Below, piece by piece: positions 18,966 through 27,383 of a stretch of 64,000 bases of DNA. How positions within the stretch are numbered: the first letter of the stretch is position 1; each line of letters begins with the position of its first letter. The stretch comes from Streptomyces sp. PTY087I2 (GTDB lineage Bacteria; Actinomycetota; Actinomycetes; Streptomycetales; Streptomycetaceae): NCBI RefSeq assembly GCF_001687325.1, contig NZ_LZRD01000010.1:186001-250000 (forward strand), read 5' to 3'. The notes beneath the pieces were generated by a model that made no database searches, had not been told where the DNA came from, and saw only the letters and a program-made list of their open reading frames with translations. The position numbers were made by a program, and so were the translations under genes.

Positions 18966-21512
18966 ATGGGACGCGGCAAGCTTCGGATCTACCTCGGTGC
19001 GGCCCCGGGCGTCGGCAAGACGTACGCGATGCTCTCCGAGGCCCACCGCCGTGTCGAGCGGGGTACGGACTGCGTGGTCGCCTTCGTCGAGCACCACGAC
19101 CGCCCGCGCACAGAGGTGATGCTGCACGGGCTCGAGCAGATCCCGCGCCGAGAGATCGAGTACCGGGGGGCGAGCTTCACGGAGATGGACGTGGACGCGG
19201 TCCTGGCCCGGCGGCCCGCCGTCGCGCTGGTGGACGAGCTCCCGCACACCAACGTCCCCGGCTCACGTAATTCCAAGCGATGGCAGGACATCGAGGAACT
19301 GCTCGCTGCCGGTATCGACGTCATAACGACGGCGAACATCCAGCACCTGGAATCCCTGGGCGACGTCGTCGAGGCGATCACCGGCGTACGGCAGAAGGAG
19401 ACAGTGCCGGACGAGGTCGTACGCCGCGCCAATCAGATCGAATTGGTCGACATGTCGCCCGAGGCGCTGCGTCGGCGTATGGCGCACGGAAACATCTACA
19501 AGCCGAACAAGATCGATGCGGCTCTGTCCAACTACTTCCGGCCCGGCAACCTCACCGCTCTTCGGGAACTGGCGCTGCTGTGGGTGGCCGACCGGGTGGA
19601 CGAATATCTCAACGAGTACCGGACGGACCACGAGGTCTCGGCGATTTGGGGTTCCCGAGAACGGATCATTGTGGGCCTCACTGGCGGTCCCGAGGGTCGC
19701 ACGCTGATACGCCGAGCCGCGCGGCTCGCCGAGAAGGGGGCTGGTGGAGAGGTCCTCGCCGTCTACATCGCGCGCAGCGACGGCCTCAGCTCGGCCTCGC
19801 CGAAGGAGCTGGCGGTTCAGCGCACCCTTGTCGAAGATCTGGGCGGAACCTTCCATCACGTCATCGGTGAGGACATTCCGTCCGCGTTGCTGGAGTTCGC
19901 GCGTGCCGTCAACGCGACGCAGATCGTCCTGGGCGCGAGCCGTCGCCGTTCGTGGCAGTACGTGTTCGGGCCCGGGGTCAGCGCCACTGTCGCCCGCGAA
20001 TCCGGCCCTGATCTGGACGTCCACATCGTCACGCACGACGCGGTCGGACGGGGCCGAGGGCTGCCTGCGTCCCCGCGGAGTCGCCTGGGCAGACCCCGCA
20101 CGTTGGCCGGCTGGCTCGTCGGCGTGGTCGGACCTCTCCTGCTCGCCCTGGCCCTGACGTCGATCGGCGGCGGGACCGGTCTGGCCAACGAAATGCTCCT
20201 CTTCCTGTCACTGACTGTCGGCGCGGCCCTCCTGGGCGGGCTGTGGCCGGCTCTCGCCTCCGCCGCGGTCGGCTCACTGCTCCTGAACTGGTACTTCACA
20301 CCACCGGTTCACACCTGGACCATCTCGGATCCCGAGAACATCGTCGCGATCGCCGTCTTCTTCACGGTTGCTGCTTCCGTGGCGTCGGTCGTCGGGCTCG
20401 CGGCACGTCGGACCCAGCAGGCAGCACGGCTCCGTGCCGAGTCCGAGATCTTGTCCATGCTGGCGGGCAGCGTGCTCCGCGGCGACACCAGTCTGGAGTC
20501 GTTGCTCGACAGAGTGAGGGAGACCTTCTCGATGGAGTCCGTGGCCCTCTTCGAACGGGCCGGCGATCTCGCCCCATGGGTCTGCGTGGGCAGTGTAGGA
20601 ACCGTGCAGCCGGTCGGTCGTCCTGAGGACGCGGACGTCGACATGCCGGTCACCGACCGCCTGGCGCTGGCCCTGACCGGGCGGGTCCTGCCCGCCGAGG
20701 ACCGCCGAGTCCTCGGCGCCTTCGCCGCCCATGCCGCCGTAGTCCTGGACCGCCAGCGTCTCGTCGGTGAGGCGGCAGAGGCCCGGAAACTCGCCGAGGG
20801 CAACAAGATCCGCACCTCCCTGCTCGCCGCCGTCAGCCACGACCTGCGCACGCCGCTGGCGTCCATCAAGGCCGCCGTCACGTCCTTGCGTGCCGACGAT
20901 GTCGAGTGGTCGGAGGAGGACCGCGCCGAACTGCTCGTTGGTATCGAGGAGGGCACCGACCGCCTCGACCACCTTGTGGGGAACCTCCTCGACATGTCCC
21001 GCCTGCAGACCGGGACCGTCACCCCGCTGATGAGGGAGACCGACGTCGACGAAGTCGTGCCCATGGCATTGGCCGGCGTACCGGAGGACAGCGTCGTCCT
21101 GGATATTCCGGAAACCCTGCCGATGGTCGACGTGGACCGTGGTCTGCTGGAGCGCGCCGTCGCGAACATCGTCGAGAACGCCTGCAAGTACAGCCCCGAT
21201 GGCACACCGGTCTTGGTCTCGGCCAGTGCGATCGGCGATCGAGTGGAGCTGCGTATCGCCGACCGAGGCCCTGGGATCCCCGACGAGGCCAAGGACGCGG
21301 TGTTCGAGCCCTTTCAGCGGTACGGAGATGTCCCGCGCGGTAACGGTGTCGGTCTCGGCCTTGCGGTCGCCAGGGGGTTCGTCGAGGCGATGGGCGGCTC
21401 CGTCACGGCAGAGGACACGCCCGGCGGTGGCCTGACGATGGTGATAGCATTTCCCGGGCCCCCGGCCGCCTGGCAGGTTCGTCCCGAGCTTCCTGGCGAG
21501 GCGACCTCTTGA
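18966..21512 (+). CDS. kdpD: KdpD sensor histidine kinase
   Basis: An 848-residue membrane sensor kinase. The N-terminal KdpD domain has Walker A GAAPGVGKTYAML (about 11-23) and a Walker B-like VALVDELPHTN. A universal-stress-protein-like domain follows (about 225-365, VLGASRRRSWQY). Four membrane helices are near 385-480, then a GAF-like region. The kinase core has the phospho-acceptor His in AAVSHDLRTPL, the N box NIVENACKYSP and G boxes DRGPGIP and GVGLGLA. All key residues are present. It starts 57 bases after kdpE. In other bacteria the USP domain binds c-di-AMP; whether this one does is unknown. Confidence 0.9.
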   Translation: MGRGKLRIYLGAAPGVGKTYAMLSEAHRRVERGTDCVVAFVEHHDRPRTEVMLHGLEQIPRREIEYRGASFTEMDVDAVLARRPAVALVDELPHTNVPGSRNSKRWQDIEELLAAGIDVITTANIQHLESLGDVVEAITGVRQKETVPDEVVRRANQIELVDMSPEALRRRMAHGNIYKPNKIDAALSNYFRPGNLTALRELALLWVADRVDEYLNEYRTDHEVSAIWGSRERIIVGLTGGPEGRTLIRRAARLAEKGAGGEVLAVYIARSDGLSSASPKELAVQRTLVEDLGGTFHHVIGEDIPSALLEFARAVNATQIVLGASRRRSWQYVFGPGVSATVARESGPDLDVHIVTHDAVGRGRGLPASPRSRLGRPRTLAGWLVGVVGPLLLALALTSIGGGTGLANEMLLFLSLTVGAALLGGLWPALASAAVGSLLLNWYFTPPVHTWTISDPENIVAIAVFFTVAASVASVVGLAARRTQQAARLRAESEILSMLAGSVLRGDTSLESLLDRVRETFSMESVALFERAGDLAPWVCVGSVGTVQPVGRPEDADVDMPVTDRLALALTGRVLPAEDRRVLGAFAAHAAVVLDRQRLVGEAAEARKLAEGNKIRTSLLAAVSHDLRTPLASIKAAVTSLRADDVEWSEEDRAELLVGIEEGTDRLDHLVGNLLDMSRLQTGTVTPLMRETDVDEVVPMALAGVPEDSVVLDIPETLPMVDVDRGLLERAVANIVENACKYSPDGTPVLVSASAIGDRVELRIADRGPGIPDEAKDAVFEPFQRYGDVPRGNGVGLGLAVARGFVEAMGGSVTAEDTPGGGLTMVIAFPGPPAAWQVRPELPGEATS

Positions 21513-21522
21513 AATGCTGCCC

Positions 21523-22242
21523 TCAGCTCATCTCGGCGAATGACTCCACTGCCCGGGTCTTGCCGGTGACGATGACGACATCTCCCTTCTCGACGATGGT
21601 TTCCGCGGTCGCGTGGGTGAAGTCCTGCCCCGGTCGCTTGATCCCGACCACCGTCACACCGTGCCGGGCGCGTACGCCGCTCTGCCCGAGGGGAACGCCG
21701 GTGATGCCATCCGGCGCGATGGTTTTGACCAGGGCGTAATCGTTGTCGAACTCGATGAAGTCGAGCATTCGTCCGGTCACGAGATGGGCAACGCGCTCAC
21801 CCATCTCGTGCTCGGGCAGCACAACGTGGTGGACACCGAGCCGTTCGAGGATTTGACCGTGCTGCCTGCTGATCGCCTTCGCCCAGATGTTGGGAACCTG
21901 CTCCTCCAGGAGGTTGGAGGCGATCAGGATGCTGGCCTCTATGTCCGTGCCGATACCGACGACCGTACTGGTGAACTCGTGCACCCCGAGCTGGCGCAGC
22001 ACCTCGGGATCCGTGCAGTCCGCGACAGCCGAGTGCGTGAGCACGTCGCTGTGACGCTGGACCAGCTGGGAGTCGGTGTCGATGCCCAGGACGTCCCAGC
22101 CTCTCCGTGTCAATTCCAGTGCCAGTGAGCTGCCGAAGCGGCCCAGGCCGATCACCGCGACGCGCTGGTCACCGGACTCGGGGTACGGCTGGGACAGCCG
22201 CTTGCGGCGCCGACGGTGCAGGGACTGCAGGTAGTTAACCAA
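21523..22242 (-). CDS. trkA: Trk/Ktr K+ uptake regulatory subunit (RCK protein)
   Basis: A 239-residue cytoplasmic regulator of the potassium channel subunit encoded just upstream. The RCK-N domain has the NAD/ATP-binding Rossmann motif GLGRFGSSLA (about 32-41) and the acidic strand end DVLGIDTD. A C-terminal TrkA-C domain (about 150-239) ends with GDVVIVTGKT. It is a single-RCK (KtrA-like) protein and not the double TrkA of enterics. Its start overlaps the trkH stop region by eight bases. It converges on kdpD with only ten bases between the stop codons, so K+ pump, sensor and Trk-type system sit in one block. Confidence 0.9.
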   Translation of the reverse strand: MVNYLQSLHRRRRKRLSQPYPESGDQRVAVIGLGRFGSSLALELTRRGWDVLGIDTDSQLVQRHSDVLTHSAVADCTDPEVLRQLGVHEFTSTVVGIGTDIEASILIASNLLEEQVPNIWAKAISRQHGQILERLGVHHVVLPEHEMGERVAHLVTGRMLDFIEFDNDYALVKTIAPDGITGVPLGQSGVRARHGVTVVGIKRPGQDFTHATAETIVEKGDVVIVTGKTRAVESFAEMS

Positions 22243-23638
22243 TGACAGGTCGCTCCTCTGGTAGCTGGTAGCGGCGAGTCCGCTCCCGCAGTGCGAGCGC
22301 CGACACCAGGGTGACCGGACCGAGTCGGCCGACGAACATGAGCAGGATCAGCACCAGCTGTCCGGAGGCCGGGAAGTCCGCGGTGATGCCCGTGGACAGC
22401 CCGACGGTGCCGAACGCGGACACCGCTTCGAACAGGACCGCCTCCAGCGGCGCCGAGGACACGGTCAGCAGAGCGAGAGTGCCGGCGATCACTAGCCCCA
22501 CGGCCAGCAGGGCGACGGTGAGCGCCTGGCGCAGCACATGGGGAGCCAGGCGTCGGCCCATGACGCTGGAGTCCGGCTCACCGCGAACCTCCGCCACGAT
22601 GGCGGCGGCCAGGACCGCGAACGTGGTCACCTTGATTCCACCGGCCGTGCCCGCGCTGCCGCCGCCGATGAACATCAGCGTGCAGGTCATCAGCAGCGTG
22701 GATGCCTCCATCGCGCCGATGTCGATGGCGTTGAAGCCCGCGGTACGACTCATCGCCGAGTGGAAGAAGCCGTTCAGGAGCTTTTCGCTCCAGTCGAGTC
22801 GCCCCAGTGTGCTGGGGTTGCTCCACTCCAGCAGGCAGGTGAATACCGTGCCGGTGACCAGAAGGGCAACAGTGGTCACCAGCGTCATCCGCGTGTGCAG
22901 CGACCAGGTACGTCGCCCCCCCAGCCGCTTGCGCCTGCGATGCCGCAACAGCTCAAGGAGGACAGGGAAGCCGATTCCGCCCAGGATGACCGCCAGCGCG
23001 ACCGGCAGGGTGACGAAGGGGTCCTGGGCATAGGGGGTGAGGCTGTCGACGTTCAGACCGAAACCGGCGTTGTTGAACGCCGAGACGGCGTGGAAGAGGC
23101 CGGAGTACGTCGAGTCGGCGATGGAGTGGTCGTAGCCGAATCGCAGACGCAGAGCGAGCCATGCTCCCACTGCGAGCTCGATCGCCAGCGTCGTTCCGGC
23201 GACGCCGAGCAGCACACGGCGTACGTCGCCGATGCCCAGAGTCTTCGTCTCTGCCTGAGCCGTCAGCTGCATGCGCAGCCGCAGCTTGCCCGACACGAGG
23301 AGCGCGAGGAGCGAGGCCATGGTCATGATGCCGAAGCCGCCGACCTGGATCAGCGCGAGGATCACGCCCTCGCCGAACCCGCTCCAGTACGTACCGGTGT
23401 CCACCACGACCAGACCGGTCACACAGACTGCGGACGTGGACGTGAACAAGGCCGTCACGAACCCGGTCGTCCCGCCGCCCTGTGACGACACCGGCAGCAT
23501 GAGCACGAGAGCGCCCAGCAGGATCACCGCGCCGAAGGCCCCGACGAGAGTCCGGGCCGGGTGTGCGGCGAACACTGACCGCCGTACCCTCGGCACCTGC
23601 CCAGCCACCCGTCGGCCTCCCTCGGTCCACCACGACAA
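22235..23638 (-). CDS. trkH: TrkH/KtrB-family potassium uptake protein
   Basis: A 467-residue polytopic channel-like subunit with four repeated membrane-pore-membrane units. Filter-like segments include TSTSAVCVTGL (about 87-97), SAFNNAGFGLN (about 190-200), SRTAGFNAID (about 302-311) and SAFGTVGLSTG (about 417-427), each with the family's conserved Gly. It mediates K+ (possibly Na+-linked) uptake together with the RCK subunit. A basic cytoplasmic N-terminus precedes the first helix. It lies about 100 bases downstream of an orphan KdpF-like gene on the same strand. Confidence 0.9.
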   Translation of the reverse strand: MSWWTEGGRRVAGQVPRVRRSVFAAHPARTLVGAFGAVILLGALVLMLPVSSQGGGTTGFVTALFTSTSAVCVTGLVVVDTGTYWSGFGEGVILALIQVGGFGIMTMASLLALLVSGKLRLRMQLTAQAETKTLGIGDVRRVLLGVAGTTLAIELAVGAWLALRLRFGYDHSIADSTYSGLFHAVSAFNNAGFGLNVDSLTPYAQDPFVTLPVALAVILGGIGFPVLLELLRHRRRKRLGGRRTWSLHTRMTLVTTVALLVTGTVFTCLLEWSNPSTLGRLDWSEKLLNGFFHSAMSRTAGFNAIDIGAMEASTLLMTCTLMFIGGGSAGTAGGIKVTTFAVLAAAIVAEVRGEPDSSVMGRRLAPHVLRQALTVALLAVGLVIAGTLALLTVSSAPLEAVLFEAVSAFGTVGLSTGITADFPASGQLVLILLMFVGRLGPVTLVSALALRERTRRYQLPEERPVIG

Positions 23639-23736
23639 CCGTCAGCGGGAGTAGCGAACCCGTCCAGACCGGCGGCGGCCACCCTACCTGGGCTCTGTGG
23701 ACCGGGCGTCCTCGGCGCGGCGTTCCTGCCGGGCCC

Positions 23737-23826
23737 TCAAAACCTGTCCGGCCGCATCACGACGGCCACCAGGTAGCCGACAATGCTGACAGCCACGATG
23801 ATCCCGACCCAGTTCTCCACGCCCAT
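23737..23826 (-). CDS. kdpF: Orphan second KdpF-like peptide upstream of trkH
   Basis: A 29-residue frame from ATG 23826. The sequence begins MGVENWVGIIVAVSIVGYL and ends in MRPDRF, the same layout, length and Arg/Lys-Pro-x-Arg-Phe ending as KdpF at 13573-13662. The two peptides differ at many positions, so this is not a recent local copy. It heads the minus-strand trkH-trkA group and no second kdpABC is present. A preceding GGGAGTTG (centred about 9 bases upstream) can serve as ribosome site. It may associate with KdpABC or with TrkH. Confidence 0.75.
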   Translation of the reverse strand: MGVENWVGIIVAVSIVGYLVAVVMRPDRF

Positions 23827-24103
23827 GAGCGGTCAACTCCCTTATGCACAGGTTTTGTCCGAAACCGTAGACCCAGCAAAGCGCGGGTTCTGCCCGTGCG
23901 GGGCGTCGTTGACGGACTTCTTCCGCTCAGCCCGCCAATCCTGGCGACATCTTTACGCGTGCTCCGCCAGAGAGCGCGGAGCGACCAAGGGCCTGCTCGA
24001 CCGCTACAGCTTCACCGCCAGCGTCTCGGCCGCCGGTGCCCTGCGCCCGCTGCACGACCCGGATGCGCCCGAGCTGGATGAGGACGAAGAGGGCAGGGAG
24101 TGA
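23825..24103 (+). CDS. Possible small gene or gene remnant
   Basis: A 92-codon open frame whose second half looks protein-like (SWRHLYACSARERGATKGL) and ends in an acidic tail (DPDAPELDEDEEGRE). The first half overlaps the start region of the divergent KdpF-like gene and looks random. No good ribosome site is seen. I do not recognise a family. It could be the 3' remnant of a larger gene lost by rearrangement. Confidence 0.25.
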   Translation: MSGQLPYAQVLSETVDPAKRGFCPCGASLTDFFRSARQSWRHLYACSARERGATKGLLDRYSFTASVSAAGALRPLHDPDAPELDEDEEGRE

Positions 24104-24157
24104 GCGCGAGGGTGATGCTCGGCGGTTACGCAGTGCCCTCGGCCTCGGCCCGCAGCA

Positions 24158-24481
24158 TCACTTCTCGTCGCCAGGCTCCGATCTGATGGATGCCTGGTAG
24201 ACATCCGCGTATGTAGGGGAGTCGCTGACCAGGTCGTCACAGAACGCGGCGACGTCAGCGCCGATGAGTTCCAAGACGCCCTTGCCTGAGGCGATGCCCT
24301 CCTCGAAGAAGTCGACGATCCCGGGGAGCAGGGATCCGTCAGACAGGCTGATCGGTCCAACCTTGAACAGGTACCTCTGCATCTCCTTGTAGACGATCTG
24401 GTAGTCCGGTGGGAGAGCTTTGACCCGGGCCATGTGCGCCCGCCACTGTTTCTTGCCCTCGATGATGTCTTGGATACCCAC
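24158..24481 (-). CDS. DUF1048-family protein (second copy)
   Basis: A 107-residue helical cytoplasmic protein beginning MGIQDIIEGKKQWRAHMARVKALP, with DYQIVYKEMQRYLF and LLPGIVDFFEEG in the middle and IGADVAAFCDDLV near the end. These are features of DUF1048 proteins, which are usually encoded next to PadR regulators. It follows a second DUF1048 gene with one base between them and shows the same conserved order of blocks. It is the third gene of a padR operon. Function is not known to me. Pairs of such proteins often accompany membrane-stress or transport operons. Confidence 0.8.
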   Translation of the reverse strand: MGIQDIIEGKKQWRAHMARVKALPPDYQIVYKEMQRYLFKVGPISLSDGSLLPGIVDFFEEGIASGKGVLELIGADVAAFCDDLVSDSPTYADVYQASIRSEPGDEK

Positions 24482-24482
24482 G

Positions 24483-24839
24483 TCAGCCTCCCAGCCGGCT
24501 CAATTTCCTTGCGACATTCCTGTTCAACTGCTCGCGCCACCGGTCGCGATAGGTTCGAGCCTCTTCTCCGCCGGCAAGCGCCGCGCAAAAGCCTCCGATG
24601 TCGTCGCCGAGGACCTCGTGGACGCTCTGCCCGTCCGCCGCCGTCTCTTCAAGCAGCCCCAGGGCTGCGTCAAGGATCGGCGTCAGGTTGCGGCCGGCGA
24701 AGTCCCCGTAAGGCAAAAGGTGGGCGATGATCTGTCCCCATGCCGCTCGGTAGTCGTCTGGCAGAACCTCGGACCGGGCTTCGAACGCCTTCCATTCCCT
24801 GGTGAGATCGCTGCCTGTGACCTTCTCCCAGAAGTTCAT
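24483..24839 (-). CDS. DUF1048-family protein (first copy)
   Basis: A 118-residue cytoplasmic protein from ATG 24839, which overlaps the padR stop by four bases. Family blocks are MNFWEKVTGSDLTREWKAFE, LPDDYRAAWGQI, GRNLTPILDAALGLLEE and VLGDDIGGFCAALAGGE. It is paired with another DUF1048 gene directly downstream. The pairing and coupling to PadR suggest that the two proteins act together under PadR control, perhaps as a complex. Longer frames beginning upstream in this phase lie inside padR and are rejected. Confidence 0.8.
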   Translation of the reverse strand: MNFWEKVTGSDLTREWKAFEARSEVLPDDYRAAWGQIIAHLLPYGDFAGRNLTPILDAALGLLEETAADGQSVHEVLGDDIGGFCAALAGGEEARTYRDRWREQLNRNVARKLSRLGG

Positions 24840-25162
24840 CTCCCGCCCTCCTTGAGCCTGTTGATGCGTGATGAGATGTATTGCCATTTCGCCCAGAACT
24901 TTGCGAGCTCCTCGCGTCCGGCGTCGTTGAGCGTGTAGAACTTGCGCGGCGGACCGACCCCGGATGGCCGTTTCGCCACCTGGACGAGGCCGTTCCTCTC
25001 CAGCCGCAGCAGGATGGTGTACACCGTCCCCTCGATGACGTCGGCGAAGCCGAGCTCGTTCAGCTGGCGGGTGATGGCGTACCCGTAGGTTTCCTCGCTG
25101 CCGATGATTTCGAGCACGCACCCTTCGAGCGTGCCCTTCAACATCTCCGTCAGGTCCTCCAT
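24836..25162 (-). CDS. PadR-family transcriptional regulator
   Basis: A 108-residue short (subfamily 2) PadR regulator. The winged-helix domain occupies almost the whole protein: LEGCVLEIIGSEETYGYAI, then EGTVYTILLRLERNGLV, then PRKFYTLNDAGREELAKF, followed by a dimerisation helix. ATG 25162 begins the PadR-DUF1048-DUF1048 operon. Such regulators usually repress their own operon and respond to small ligands. The region directly upstream holds a direct repeat that may be its site. Confidence 0.9.
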   Translation of the reverse strand: MEDLTEMLKGTLEGCVLEIIGSEETYGYAITRQLNELGFADVIEGTVYTILLRLERNGLVQVAKRPSGVGPPRKFYTLNDAGREELAKFWAKWQYISSRINRLKEGGR

Positions 25163-25199
25163 CGCGGGTGCTCCTCAACCTGGGCCAGTACTACGTGCT

Positions 25200-25230
25200 A
25201 CCGAGTACCACTATACGGTATCACCGAGTA
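25200..25230 (-). promoter_or_regulatory. Direct repeat upstream of padR
   Basis: ACCGAGTA occurs at 25200-25207 and 25223-25230 (23-base period), 38-68 bases before the padR start. An A/T-rich stretch (ACTATACGGTAT) lies between and could hold the -10 region. This is a plausible autoregulatory operator, judged only from position and repetition. Confidence 0.4.
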
Positions 25231-25686
25231 GTGAAAGGTGGTGCCTCCAGTCGCCTCCGCTCTCTCTGGCGTTCGAAGTCCTGCGAACTGCTGACGTGTA
25301 CGCGCGGCCTGGTGGCACTGTGTGCATCTCCGAGATGTTCCGTCTCGTACGCGGCGATGGGCGCGCCTTCGACGTGTTCGACGTTCCCCGCCGCGACGAT
25401 CTCGCCCTGTGCGCCCACGGCGGCGCGTTCTCGTCGATGTGCTTCATCGCGCGCCATCGCCCGCCGCGGCCTTGGCGTCAGCCGTGGTGTCATCCGGACG
25501 GCTGACGTAGACCTCCTGCCCGGCCGCCGCCGTCGAGGGGGATGCCCCCGGAGTTGCCGGTCGCCCTCGCGCCCCGGCCCGGCGCGAAGCGCGAGAGCCG
25601 CGTCAGCACCCTCGTGTCGATCGGGCCGCGATCGTTCGGCGTCAATCGCCGTTCCATCTGCTCCCCGAGCCCGCTCTTGCAGTCGA
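25231..25686. other. Intergenic stretch, no gene recognised
   Basis: About 450 bases between the divergent padR and tetR genes. Open frames exist in several phases, but none has a recognisable domain, a convincing ribosome site or a length that stands out. Decayed coding sequence is possible. Confidence 0.4.
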
Positions 25687-25702
25687 TTGAACAGCCGTTT
25701 AA
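25687..25702 (+). promoter_or_regulatory. Imperfect palindrome just before tetR
   Basis: TTGAAC-AGCC-GTTTAA (25687-25702) is a 6-4-6 inverted repeat with one mismatch, ending 10 bases before the ATG of the TetR-family regulator. Its position suggests autoregulation. There is little room for a leader with a ribosome site. Confidence 0.4.
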
Positions 25703-25712
25703 CGTGGTGTGC

Positions 25713-26387
25713 ATGGAATCAGCGAGTGCTGATGGCGGCACAGCCGTACGGATTCGTGATGCGGCGATCGCGCGGTTCGGGCGCGACGGGTTCGGCGTCG
25801 GGCTGCGTGTGATCGCGGCGGACGCCGGGGTGACGGCCGGCCTGGTGGTGCACCACTTCGGTTCGAAGGGCGGGCTGCGCCGGGCCTGTGACGAGCAGGT
25901 GCTGTCGGCGATCCGCGAGGAGAAAAGGAAGGCGTTCACCGACGGTACGGCGGGGATGCTGCTGGAGCAGATGGCTTCCGTGGAGCGGTTCGCCCCGCTG
26001 GTGCTGTATGTGCTGCGCAGCCTTCAGGCAGGCGGAGAGCTGGCGGCGGAGCTGGTCGAACAGATGACGGCCGACGCCGAGCAGTACCTTGCCGCTGGAG
26101 AGGCGGCTGGAGTGGTCCGGCCCAGCCGGGACCCGGCCGCCCGGACCCGGTACCTGGCACTGCAGTCCGCCGGGGGCATGCTGCTGTGGTTCACCCTGCA
26201 CGGCGGCGGCGACCCGGAGACGTTTCAGGCGTCGTTCCGCCGGTACGTGGAGGAGGTCACCGCGCCCGCTCTGGAGCTGTTCACCCAGGGGCTGCTGGTC
26301 GACCGGTCGATGCTGGACGAGTTTCTGATGCAGGTCCCGGACCCGCCGACGGGCGGCACCCCGTCCGCGGACCGACCGGCGCCCTGA
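25713..26387 (+). CDS. TetR-family regulator of the adjacent ABC exporter
   Basis: A 224-residue repressor-like protein. The N-terminal helix-turn-helix (about 10-60) reads RIRDAAIARFGRDGFGVGLRVIA, then AGVTAGLVVHHFGSKGGL. A helical ligand-binding domain follows (about 75-205). ATG 25713 is chosen because it immediately precedes the HTH; the open frame upstream is low in complexity and crosses the palindrome. The gene runs into an ABC ATPase gene 78 bases downstream. This arrangement (TetR, ABC ATPase, large permease) is common for drug or lipid exporters in Streptomyces. Confidence 0.85.
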   Translation: MESASADGGTAVRIRDAAIARFGRDGFGVGLRVIAADAGVTAGLVVHHFGSKGGLRRACDEQVLSAIREEKRKAFTDGTAGMLLEQMASVERFAPLVLYVLRSLQAGGELAAELVEQMTADAEQYLAAGEAAGVVRPSRDPAARTRYLALQSAGGMLLWFTLHGGGDPETFQASFRRYVEEVTAPALELFTQGLLVDRSMLDEFLMQVPDPPTGGTPSADRPAP

Positions 26388-26465
26388 CCGGGGCTCCGCC
26401 GCGTCCCGCTTTCCTTCGGCCACTCTCCCCGGACTGCCCGGGGCCTCCCGTGAGGCTTACGCATC

Positions 26466-27383
26466 ATGACCACAGCGATCGACGTCCAACATCTTCGGAA
26501 ATCCTTCGGCCGGGCGCAGGCCCTGGACGGGCTTGACCTGTTCGTCCGAGCTGGTGACGTACATGGCTTCCTCGGACCCAACGGAGCGGGTAAGTCCACG
26601 ACGATCAGGATCCTGCTCGGTCTGCTCCGCGCGGACGCCGGCCGGGTACGCGTGCTCGGCGGCGACCCCTGGGCAGACGCGGTGAGCCTCCACCGGCGGC
26701 TCGCCTACGTCCCGGGCGACGTGGAACTGTGGCCGAACCTGACCGGCGGCGAGGCGATCGACCTTCTCGCTCGGCTCCGGGGCGGCACCGGCCCGGTACG
26801 CCGTGACGAGCTGTGCGAACGCTTCGACCTGGACCCGAGCAAGAAGGGCCGTACCTACTCCAAGGGCAACCGGCAGAAGGTCGCACTGATCGCTGCCCTG
26901 GCCAGCGACGTCGAACTGCTCCTGCTGGACGAGCCGACCTCCGGGCTGGACCCGCTGATGGAAGCGGTCTTCCAGGACTGCATCCGCGAGGCGAGGGCCG
27001 CTGGCCGGACCGTGCTGTTGTCCAGCCACATCCTCGCCCAGGTCGAGGCGCTCGCCGACCGGGTCTCGATCATCCGGCAGGGGCGGATCGTCGAGACCGG
27101 CTCACTGACCGAGCTGCGTCATTTGACCCGCACCTCGGTCGAAGTCGTCACCGATCGGCCGGCCGAGGCGCTGGCAGCGTTGCCGGGTGTGCACAGGTTC
27201 CACGCTGAGAACGGACAGGCCCGCTTCGAGGTTGACGGCAGTCATCTGCCGTACTTGGTAAGGCAGTTGGGTGAACTGGGAGTGCACGGACTCTCGGCGC
27301 ACCCGCCAACCCTGGAGCAGCTGCTGCTCCGGCATTACGGTGACGAGACCGGCCCCCGCAGCGAGGGGACGGTGGCACGATGA
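26466..27383 (+). CDS. ABC exporter ATP-binding subunit
   Basis: A 305-residue nucleotide-binding subunit. Walker [10 protein letters not shown] is near 38-46. The signature YSKGNRQKV replaces the usual LSGGQ, as in the exporter family of BcrA/antibiotic type. Walker B is [13 protein letters not shown] (about 155-167) and the switch His is in [11 protein letters not shown]. The C-terminal 80 residues form the extra domain seen in DrrA/BcrA-like ATPases. It is coupled to the permease gene by a four-base overlap. Export of an antibiotic, peptide or lipid is likely; the substrate is unknown. Confidence 0.9.
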   Translation: MTTAIDVQHLRKSFGRAQALDGLDLFVRAGDVHGFLGPNGAGKSTTIRILLGLLRADAGRVRVLGGDPWADAVSLHRRLAYVPGDVELWPNLTGGEAIDLLARLRGGTGPVRRDELCERFDLDPSKKGRTYSKGNRQKVALIAALASDVELLLLDEPTSGLDPLMEAVFQDCIREARAAGRTVLLSSHILAQVEALADRVSIIRQGRIVETGSLTELRHLTRTSVEVVTDRPAEALAALPGVHRFHAENGQARFEVDGSHLPYLVRQLGELGVHGLSAHPPTLEQLLLRHYGDETGPRSEGTVAR

